64,000 nucleotides of DNA from DATBDN01 sp963715995. GTDB lineage: Bacteria; Actinomycetota; Thermoleophilia; Solirubrobacterales; Thermoleophilaceae. Under the pieces are notes generated by a model. The model was not told where the DNA came from. It made no database searches and worked only from the letters and a program-made list of their open reading frames with translations. Shown piece by piece: positions 55,740 to 64,000 of the stretch. The translations under genes and the position numbers were made by a program. The first letter of the stretch is position 1. Each line of letters begins with the position of its first letter. The stretch lies in assembly GCA_963715995.1 (NCBI GenBank), contig OY970283.1, forward strand, positions 1,736,001 through 1,800,000. The letters run 5' to 3'.

Positions 55740-56462
55740 ATGCCCGCACACGGCAGTTTCAAGACGGAGGCGGTGGTGCTGCGCTCCTTCCGTCTGGGTG
55801 AGGCCGATCGTGTCCTTCACCTCTACACCGAGGACCGTGGGCGCCTCGGCGCGGTTGCGAAGGGAGTGCGGCGGGTCGGATCGCGCTTCGGCGGGCGGCT
55901 CGAGCCGCTCTCGCGCGTCAAGCTCGTGATGCACGAGGGCCGCAGCGACCTCTGCACGATCACGGCGGCCGACACGGTCCACGCCCACGCGACGCTGCGC
56001 GACGGGCGCGCCTCGATCGAGCGCGCCACCGACGCGTGCGACGCGGTGCTGCGGCTCTTCGACGCGGCCGAGCCCAACCCGCCCGCCTACAACCTGCTCT
56101 GCCACGAGCTTGCGCTGCTGGACGGCGACGCCCGGCTTGCGACCCATGCCCAGGCACTCGCCTTCCGGATGAAGCTGCTGCTGGCCGCGGGCTTCCTGCC
56201 GGAGCTCGCGGGCTGCGCGGCGTGTGGCGAGCGCGAGCATCTCGGGGCGTTCTCGGCGGCTGCCGGCGGTGTGGTCTGCCCCGGCTGCGAGGCCGGCTCG
56301 TTCCCGCTCGACGCCGAGGCCCACAGCTTCATGGTCGATGCGCTGGCGAAGCCGCTCGCGGAGGCGCCGGAGGCGCCCGAGGCCGCGCTCAGACAGGTGG
56401 ATCGCGCCGTTTCGGAGACCGTCGAGCACCACGCTCACGTGCGCTTGCGGCGTCTGATGTGA
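55740..56462 (+). CDS. recO: DNA repair protein RecO
   Basis: 240 residues from ATG 55740. OB fold at the N-terminus: FKTEAVVLRSFRLGEADRVL, HLYTEDRGRLGAVAKGVRR, GGRLEPLSRVKLVMHEGRSD. Helical domain with a zinc finger (CAACGE and CPGCEA). Loads RecA with RecF/RecR in gap repair. The stop overlaps a possible ppdK start (GTG 56459). Confidence 0.92.
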   Translation: MPAHGSFKTEAVVLRSFRLGEADRVLHLYTEDRGRLGAVAKGVRRVGSRFGGRLEPLSRVKLVMHEGRSDLCTITAADTVHAHATLRDGRASIERATDACDAVLRLFDAAEPNPPAYNLLCHELALLDGDARLATHAQALAFRMKLLLAAGFLPELAGCAACGEREHLGAFSAAAGGVVCPGCEAGSFPLDAEAHSFMVDALAKPLAEAPEAPEAALRQVDRAVSETVEHHAHVRLRRLM

Positions 56463-56470
56463 TAGGCGCC

Positions 56471-59130
<2,660 letters not shown>

Positions 59131-59134
<4 letters not shown>

Positions 59135-59274
59135 CTCGACTTGGACTCCTCCTCGTCCTTCTTGCGTTCCTTGCGGTCGGCGTAGCGCACGGCCAGGATC
59201 CCGATCACGACCGGACCTCCGTAGATCAGGAGGTCCGGCACCCAGTGCCCCGCGTGGGCGAGCGGGACGATCAT
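59131..59274 (-). CDS. 47-residue single-helix membrane protein
   Basis: ATG 59274 shares a base with the stop of the upstream 452-residue gene (TGATG), and the frame ends at 59131. One hydrophobic helix (PDLLIYGGPVVIGILAVRYA) is followed by a strongly charged tail (DRKERKKDEEESKSS). Too small for a known domain; coupling and clean topology support it as real. Its 3' end overlaps the convergent ppdK stop by 4 nt. Confidence 0.6.
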
Positions 59275-60632
59275 CAGGACGTCAGCGCCGACAGCAGCCA
59301 CAGCCCGAGGCTCGTGAAGCCGATCATCACGATCAGCATCCAGTACTGCGATCGCACGGCCTCGCGCGTGTTCGTGTAGAGCGCGAGCGCGCGGTCGTGG
59401 GCGAGCATCAACCCCGCCACGTGCCCGGTCACGAGCGCCCCCACCTGCACGTACCAGATGCCCGTCGCGGTCACCACCGTGTAGTCGATTCCGGCGTCCG
59501 CGGTCCCGAACAGGTTCGAGCCGTGGCCGAGCGGATCGGAGATCAGGTAGCCGAGCGCCTGGCCCTGGTAGGCCAGCAGCGAGAAGTAGTGCGCCAGCGC
59601 GTAGGCGAACGCGATCGGGATCAGCGTGTGCGCAAACTGCCCCGACAGCTCGGACGCCGTGTGGCCCTCCCCGACGTTGCGCATGCCGCGCACGCCGAGC
59701 CGGTAGAAGATGCCGACCAGGCAGCACATGCCGACCAGCCCGACGCTGTTGGCCAGCTCGCCGCGTGCCGTCAGGCTGAAGCCGAAGTGCTTCCAGAAGG
59801 TCGACAGGTCGGGCCCGAGCGACGCCCACGCGGGCCCGTTCGAGAAGCCGTCGAAGCTCGTGGTGCCGATCGCGACCACCAGCAGCGCGACCGTTCCCGG
59901 GACGATGTCGAGCGCCGGCGCGCCGTTCAGCGGTGGCCGCACCCACACGTCCTGGCCGTGGCGCTTGAACGGCGAGAGGCGGGCGTACTGCGACCACAGC
60001 ACCTGGAAGCCGTCGGCGCGGTCCTCCCAGGTCTCGATGCCGAAGAAGCTCATCCCGATCAGCTGGATGGCCGCGTAGGCCAGCGCCATGATCGCGAGCT
60101 GCGACGGGTCATCGCGGTTCACGTAGGAGAGCTCGACCCAGGTGAAGATCAGGATCGAGATCGCCGCCGGCCAGCGGCCGAGCCGCGCCGGGTAGGTGAG
60201 CGGCGCGGGCATCTCCTCGGCCGAGAAGCGACTCGCGATCCAGGCGACGAAGCGCGCGATCGCCCGCCACGGGTTGAGCGCCCGGAAAACGTCGCCGAAC
60301 AGCACGGAGACCATGACCATCCCGACCCAGAAGTGGACGTAGATGATCGTCGGCGCGAGGTTGTCCTGAGCGTCCTGAGCGCCGCGGATGCCGGAGTACA
60401 CGACCGCCACGAACGCAGCCACGCCGAGCAGGCCCATGAGCGGCTCGACGAAGCGCGGCATGCGGAACCAGCGCCGGCCGCGCTCGTCCTGGAGCTCGGG
60501 CTTCGGCCACAGCGCTGCGAGCGCCGCGAACGACAGCACGAGCACGATCGCCGCGGCCCAGCCGAACAGCCATTTCGGAATCGGCAGGTCCGTCCGGCCG
60601 ACCAGGCCGTGGGCGAGAACGAAGATCTTCAT
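59274..60632 (-). CDS. Polytopic membrane protein, possible metal/oxidase-linked
   Basis: 452 residues with roughly ten to eleven membrane helices. Several His and Met residues sit in or near helices (TIIYVHFWVGMVMVSVLFGD, YALAHYFSLLAYQGQALGYL, ALVTGHVAGLMLAHDRALAL). Similar actinobacterial proteins are often labelled fenitrothion hydrolase, an annotation I cannot justify from motifs. It lies 4 nt after the cupredoxin-like gene and is coupled to the 47-residue gene; ctaG is close by. Function not assigned. Confidence 0.65.
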   Translation of the reverse strand: MKIFVLAHGLVGRTDLPIPKWLFGWAAAIVLVLSFAALAALWPKPELQDERGRRWFRMPRFVEPLMGLLGVAAFVAVVYSGIRGAQDAQDNLAPTIIYVHFWVGMVMVSVLFGDVFRALNPWRAIARFVAWIASRFSAEEMPAPLTYPARLGRWPAAISILIFTWVELSYVNRDDPSQLAIMALAYAAIQLIGMSFFGIETWEDRADGFQVLWSQYARLSPFKRHGQDVWVRPPLNGAPALDIVPGTVALLVVAIGTTSFDGFSNGPAWASLGPDLSTFWKHFGFSLTARGELANSVGLVGMCCLVGIFYRLGVRGMRNVGEGHTASELSGQFAHTLIPIAFAYALAHYFSLLAYQGQALGYLISDPLGHGSNLFGTADAGIDYTVVTATGIWYVQVGALVTGHVAGLMLAHDRALALYTNTREAVRSQYWMLIVMIGFTSLGLWLLSALTS

Positions 60633-60636
60633 CGCG

Positions 60637-61005
60637 CTACGGCTCGATCGTCAGCTCGGCGAGCTGCTGCTTGTGGTTCTCGAGCTCGATCTCCGAGTTC
60701 CCGGTGCCGGTCGGCTTGATCGTCAGGTGGATGGAGCCATTCTTCGCGACGTCCGCGTGCTGATCGGTTGCATGCACGTGGACCTCGTCGGCTGTATCCG
60801 ACTCGACGGTCAGGTTGAGCGTCCCGTTCTGCTTGAGCTTGATCTTCTTGACCCCGCCGACGGGCTTCGCGTTTTTCACGGTGATCGTGACGTTCGCGGT
60901 CTTGGGCGCGCCGTTGTTCTTGCTCCCGCTCGACGCGATGATGATGCCGACGACTGCAATGACGATGACGGCGCCGAAAATGGCAAGCCGCTTACCTGTT
61001 GACAT
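60637..61005 (-). CDS. Membrane-anchored cupredoxin-like protein
   Basis: 122 residues. AAGGAG lies 8 nt before the ATG. One N-terminal helix (RLAIFGAVIVIAVVGIIIAS) anchors a beta domain (NVTITVKNAKPVGGVKKIKL to GNSEIELENHKQQLAELTIE). The pattern DEVHVHATDQHADVAKNGS has three His but no Cys or Met ligand in the usual cupredoxin place, so copper binding is possible but unproven. It forms one unit with the 452- and 47-residue genes. Confidence 0.7.
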   Translation of the reverse strand: MSTGKRLAIFGAVIVIAVVGIIIASSGSKNNGAPKTANVTITVKNAKPVGGVKKIKLKQNGTLNLTVESDTADEVHVHATDQHADVAKNGSIHLTIKPTGTGNSEIELENHKQQLAELTIEP

Positions 61006-61031
61006 GGTGAGTCTCCTTTAGGCCGTACGGA

Positions 61032-61586
61032 TCAGACGAGGAGAGCGCGCGGCGGGCCGCGAACGCGCAGGAGCAGCGGGATGAGACGCGCGTGAAGCTG
61101 GGCCGGAATGCCGTCTGCCCGAGGCGCCGGCCAGCAGACGCGCACGAGCTCGACTGTTAGCGATCGGACCGACTCGGCCGCGCGGGCGCCGCGCAGCGCC
61201 AGAGCCACCAGCAGGCCGGCGGGAACGGCGAGCGCGAGCCCGATCCAGCCACCGCCCGCGATCGCGCCGGCGCCCTCGAGCGTCTCCTGGGTCGTGAAGA
61301 TCACGGCGAGCGCGAGCGCGCAGAGCGCCCACAGGGTCGTGAAGCGCACGGGCGCGGAGTCCGCGGTGCGGCGCATGCCCGCTGCCTGCATGGCGAAAGC
61401 GGCCAGCGCGATCAGCACGGCCGTGAGCACTCCCGGCAGCGCCGCCGACATGTAGGCGTGCGGGTGGGCGGCCAGAGCGTGGCCCGCACCGCTGCCGTAG
61501 CCGACCGCGTAGCGCAGCTGGTGCACCACGGCGGAGGCGGCACCGACGAGCGCCATCGCCCGGAGCGTGAGATGAGTGCGTCGCAC
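61032..61586 (-). CDS. Four- or five-helix membrane protein of unknown function
   Basis: 184 residues from GTG 61586, preceded by TAAGAT 9 nt upstream on this strand. Hydrophobic helices near 8-25, 44-68, 82-103 and 110-130. Conserved-looking features are HQLRYAVGYG near the N-terminus and HPHAYMSAALPGV (clustered His). No family recognised. It is upstream of the cupredoxin-like gene on the same strand with a 26-bp gap, so probably the same operon. Confidence 0.6.
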   Translation of the reverse strand: MRRTHLTLRAMALVGAASAVVHQLRYAVGYGSGAGHALAAHPHAYMSAALPGVLTAVLIALAAFAMQAAGMRRTADSAPVRFTTLWALCALALAVIFTTQETLEGAGAIAGGGWIGLALAVPAGLLVALALRGARAAESVRSLTVELVRVCWPAPRADGIPAQLHARLIPLLLRVRGPPRALLV

Positions 61587-61595
61587 CGCGGCTGG

Positions 61596-61601
61596 ATCTT
61601 A
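61596..61601 (-). promoter_or_regulatory. Leaderless -10 element of the 184-residue membrane gene
   Basis: On the minus strand TAAGAT ends 9 nt before GTG 61586; a matching element for the divergent gene is 17 bp away. Confidence 0.45.
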
Positions 61602-61618
61602 GTTGCAGACCGAGGCCG

Positions 61619-61624
61619 TACTGT
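61619..61624 (+). promoter_or_regulatory. Leaderless -10 element of the 208-residue secreted gene
   Basis: TACTGT ends 8 nt before GTG 61633. Confidence 0.45.
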
Positions 61625-61632
61625 TCCGCCGC

Positions 61633-62259
61633 GTGCGCGCCTGTGTCTTGGCAATCGTCGCGGCGCTCGGCGTCCTTGCGCCCGCGACCGCGCTCGCGAA
61701 CGGCGACCCCGCCAGCGACGTCCTGCTCCAGGCGAGGGAGTACTTCCCGACGCAGCGCGTCAGCGTCGGGGCCGCTGCGAGCCTGAAGGCGGTCGTCACG
61801 AAGGCGAACGCCAAGGGCTACGCGATCCGCGTCGCGCTGATCCGCGACGAGACCGACCTCGGCACCGTTCCAAATCTGCTGAACCAGCCGCAGGCGTACG
61901 CCACGTTCCTCGGCCCGGAGATCCGCTTCGCCTACAAGGGCGACCTGCTGGTGGTCATGCCCGACGGCCTCGGGTTGACGAGCACCGACGAGACGCCGCC
62001 GCCCGCCAAGGCGATCGCCGGCATGCAGGTGGAGGCGGGCGGCTCGCCCGACGGCCTGGCGCTGACCGCGCAGGAGGCCGTGACGAAGCTCGCGGCCGCT
62101 GCCGGCCATCCGCTGGTCGCGGCGAAGAAGAGCGGGGGAGGGGGCGGGGCGATCGCCGGCATCCTCGTCGCGGTGGCACTGCTCGGGCTGGGCATCGGCG
62201 GCGCGTTCTGGGCTCGCCGCAGCCGTCCCGGTGGCGACCCTGCGCCGCCCGCTCCCTAG
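61633..62259 (+). CDS. Secreted or membrane-anchored protein with C-terminal helix
   Basis: 208 residues from GTG 61633; TTG 61603 would add ten. Signal peptide VLAIVAALGVLAPATALA. An extracytoplasmic alpha/beta domain (VLLQAREYFPTQRVSVGAAA, GYAIRVALIRDETDLGTVP, FAYKGDLLVVMPDGLGL) is followed by a Gly run (SGGGGGAIAG), one membrane helix (ILVAVALLGLGIGGAFWA) and a basic tail. The order is that of a domain facing out with the tail inside. It recalls TPM-domain proteins but this is not certain. Lies 11 nt before ctaG. Confidence 0.6.
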   Translation: MRACVLAIVAALGVLAPATALANGDPASDVLLQAREYFPTQRVSVGAAASLKAVVTKANAKGYAIRVALIRDETDLGTVPNLLNQPQAYATFLGPEIRFAYKGDLLVVMPDGLGLTSTDETPPPAKAIAGMQVEAGGSPDGLALTAQEAVTKLAAAAGHPLVAAKKSGGGGGAIAGILVAVALLGLGIGGAFWARRSRPGGDPAPPAP

Positions 62260-62262
62260 TCT
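62257..62262 (+). promoter_or_regulatory. Leaderless -10 element of ctaG
   Basis: TAGTCT ends 8 nt before ATG 62271 and overlaps the preceding stop codon. Confidence 0.45.
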
Positions 62263-62270
62263 TCGCGGCG

Positions 62271-63086
62271 ATGTCGTTCCAGCCGGGACCAGGGCTCGGG
62301 CTCGCACTGCTGGCCGTCTTCTACGTCCGCGCAGTACGCGTTCTCGGACGGCGCGGCTACCGCGTTCCGGTCCCTCAGCAGGCGTACTGGTGGGCTGGCT
62401 TCGCCTGCCTCGCGGCGGCGTTCTTCTCGCCGCTCGACATCCAGGCGCAGAAGGTCGTCTGCGCGCACATGGGCCAGCACGTGCTGATGGCGGACATCGC
62501 CGCGCCGCTGATGCTGATCGGCATCCGCAACCCCGTCCTCCAGAATTTCCTGCCGCGGCCGCTGCTCGAGCCATTGGCACGCCGGCGCGGGCTGCGGCGC
62601 CTGTTCGCGCGGCTGCGCAGCCCGATGGTCGCGATCCCCGTCTACACGGCGGTGCTCTTCGGCTGGCACCTTGGGCCGGCGTTCACCGCGGCACTGCGCA
62701 ATGACTTCGTGCACGGCCTCCAGCACGAGTCGTTCATCGTGTTCGGGGCGCTCGTGTGGTGGCCGATCATCGAGCCGATCCACCGGCGGATGCCGGGCGA
62801 GCTCTGGAAGCTCCCCTACATCATCGGCGCGCGCCTGCCGACGATGTTCCTCGGCCTGGGGTTCGTCGTCGCGAAGACGCCGTTCTACACGAGCTTCTAC
62901 GGGACCGGGACGCGCGCCGGCGGCCTGTCGCCGCTCAACGACCAGCAGATCGGTGGCGCGCTCATGATGGTCGTCGACATCGTCACGCTGATGATCGTGC
63001 TGACGGTGGTGTTCTGGCGGACGGCGAGCGATGACGATGCGAAGGCAACCGACGCCCCGACGGTGCTCTCGTCGAGCCATTCATAG
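62271..63086 (+). CDS. ctaG: Cytochrome c oxidase assembly protein, CtaG/caa3 type
   Basis: 271 residues with about seven helices. Family pieces: FSPLDIQAQKVVCAHMGQHV with LMADIAAPLMLIG, VLFGWHLGPAFTAALRNDFV, HESFIVFGALVWWPIIEP and the TPFYTSFYGT region before the last helix. The caa3_CtaG family (PF09678-like) is linked to copper delivery or assembly of terminal oxidases; no oxidase subunit gene is in the window. Its neighbours are the putative copper-related genes on the other strand. Confidence 0.85.
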   Translation: MSFQPGPGLGLALLAVFYVRAVRVLGRRGYRVPVPQQAYWWAGFACLAAAFFSPLDIQAQKVVCAHMGQHVLMADIAAPLMLIGIRNPVLQNFLPRPLLEPLARRRGLRRLFARLRSPMVAIPVYTAVLFGWHLGPAFTAALRNDFVHGLQHESFIVFGALVWWPIIEPIHRRMPGELWKLPYIIGARLPTMFLGLGFVVAKTPFYTSFYGTGTRAGGLSPLNDQQIGGALMMVVDIVTLMIVLTVVFWRTASDDDAKATDAPTVLSSSHS

Positions 63087-63111
63087 GGCAGGCTCGGTTA
63101 CCGCATTGCGG

Positions 63112-63130
63112 GGAGCGACAAGTTCGCTCC
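63112..63130 (+). terminator. Hairpin between ctaG and dgt
   Basis: GGAGCGA (63112-63118) pairs with TCGCTCC (63124-63130) around CAAGT, followed by TTGCG. A weak terminator candidate in the 104-bp gap. Confidence 0.45.
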
Positions 63131-63190
63131 TTGCGTCACAACTCGGCTCCGAGCGTCAGATCACGCCATCACGGCTGCGACAATCCCCGT

Positions 63191-64000
63191 ATGGCCCAGA
63201 GAACGGCAGAGCCGGTCGCCGTCCGCTCGTTCACCGAGCGAATGCAGGCCTACGAGCAGTTCCATCTGTCGGCGGTGGCCACCCGGTCGTACCCGGCACG
63301 GCGCGCGATCCCAGAGCAGGATTCGCCCGTCCGCACGCCGTTCCAGCGCGACCGTGACCGGATCGTGCACGCAAAAGCTTTCCGGCGCCTGAAGCACAAG
63401 ACGCAGGTGTTCATCTCGCCCGAGGGCGATCACTACCGCACGCGGCTCACGCACACGCTCGAGACCACCGGGATCGCTCGCACGGTCGCGCGCGCGCTCG
63501 CGTTGAACGAGGACCTCACCGAGGCGATCGGGCTGGGTCACGACCTCGGGCACCCGCCCTTCGGCCACATCGGCGAGGAGGTGCTCGACGCCTGTCTCCA
63601 GGAGCGCTTCGGCGAGCGCTTCCGCCACAACCACCATTCGCTGCGGATCGTCGAGGTGCTCGAGCGCGATGGCGCCGGCCTCAACCTCACGGCCGAGGTG
63701 CGCGACGGGATCCTGCGCCACACGTGGTCGGAGCCCGAGCCCGCGACGCCGGAGGGCCAGATCCTCCGGCTCGTCGACCGCATCGCCTACATCAACCACG
63801 ACATCGACGACGCGATCCGCGCAGGGGTGCTGCGCGCAGCCGACCTTCCGCGCGAGGAGATCGAGCTGCTGGGCGACACCGGCTCGCGGCGGATCGACAC
63901 GCTGGTCAGCGACGTGATCGCGCAATGGGAGGACACGGGCGCGATCGCTCAGGGCGCCGAGGTCGGCGAAGCGATGATGAGCCTGCGCGCGTTCATGTTC
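63191..64000 (+). CDS. dgt: Deoxyguanosinetriphosphate triphosphohydrolase-like protein, 5' part
   Basis: Starts at ATG 63191 and is open at the window end after 270 codons. An HD-domain dNTPase: TPFQRDRDRIVHAKAFRRLK, HKTQVF, HYRTRLTHTLE (first His), GLGHDLGHPPFGHIGE (HD motif), RHNHHSLRI and LRLVDRIAYINHDIDDAIRA. Hydrolyses dNTPs to nucleoside and triphosphate; in many actinobacteria it precedes dnaG, which would lie outside the window. GACAAT ends 6 nt before the ATG as a possible weak -10. Confidence 0.93.
   Translation, partial: MAQRTAEPVAVRSFTERMQAYEQFHLSAVATRSYPARRAIPEQDSPVRTPFQRDRDRIVHAKAFRRLKHKTQVFISPEGDHYRTRLTHTLETTGIARTVARALALNEDLTEAIGLGHDLGHPPFGHIGEEVLDACLQERFGERFRHNHHSLRIVEVLERDGAGLNLTAEVRDGILRHTWSEPEPATPEGQILRLVDRIAYINHDIDDAIRAGVLRAADLPREEIELLGDTGSRRIDTLVSDVIAQWEDTGAIAQGAEVGEAMMSLRAFMF

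Overview
This GC-rich window encodes about 61 genes, mostly in overlapping operons with GTG starts. It most resembles an actinobacterium of the Thermoleophilia (Solirubrobacterales-like) type. The reasons are the actinobacterial order tlyA-nadK-recN-steA-steB-pyrG-nudix-xerD, the presence of DUF3866 and an SteA/SteB pair, LexA boxes of the GAAC-N4-GTTC type, and a type IV pilus locus. No tRNA, rRNA, CRISPR array or prophage was seen. The taxon is an inference from gene content, not from a marker comparison.

Layout. 1-6.4 kb: type IV pilus assembly (pilC, two pilins, prepilin peptidase, pilM-N-O and a protein in the pilP position). 6.4-7.0 kb: a structured intergenic repeat. 7.0-11.2 kb: shikimate operon (aroC, fused aroK-aroB, aroQ) and pepQ. 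11.2-34.8 kb: a region separating pepQ from efp. It holds three GT-C-like membrane proteins, malate synthase, an SOS mutasome (imuB-like, DUF6504, dnaE2), a GT2/methyltransferase pair, DUF72-FIST, a STAS/kinase switch pair, an amidase, an MBL hydrolase, a GH16 glucanase, DUF2182/DUF899 genes, a secreted sedolisin and a RAYT transposase with its palindromes. 34.8-42.3 kb: efp-nusB-xseB-ispA-dxs, tlyA-nadK, recN. 42.3-52.6 kb: pilT, steA-steB, a GT4 transferase, pyrG, an M20 peptidase, DUF3866, a nudix hydrolase and a secreted CSLREA beta-helix protein. 52.6-53.0 kb: second copy of the structured repeat. 53.1-64 kb: xerD, a lipoprotein, mutM, glutaredoxin, recO, ppdK, a putative copper-related membrane cluster, ctaG and dgt (cut by the window end).

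Most noteworthy: (1) a 241/242-bp intergenic element present twice (6521-6761 and 52719-52960), carrying three imperfect palindromes spaced about 51-52 bp apart, with paired changes that keep base pairing; (2) apparent frameshifts in three pilus genes (second pilin, pilO, pilT); (3) LexA boxes touching or overlapping the start codons of imuB, dnaE2 and recN; (4) a recurrent leaderless promoter layout, TAnnnT 6-9 nt before the start codon, at eleven genes; (5) several genes whose only sensible start is CTG, ATC or ATT; (6) a RAYT gene bracketed by inverted copies of a 20-bp palindromic core.

Functionally the window combines housekeeping metabolism (shikimate, isoprenoid, CTP, NADP, PEP/pyruvate), inducible mutagenesis and repair (imuB/dnaE2, recN, recO, mutM), cell-surface functions (pili, glycosyltransferases, SteAB, secreted hydrolases) and membrane proteins probably linked to copper or terminal oxidases.
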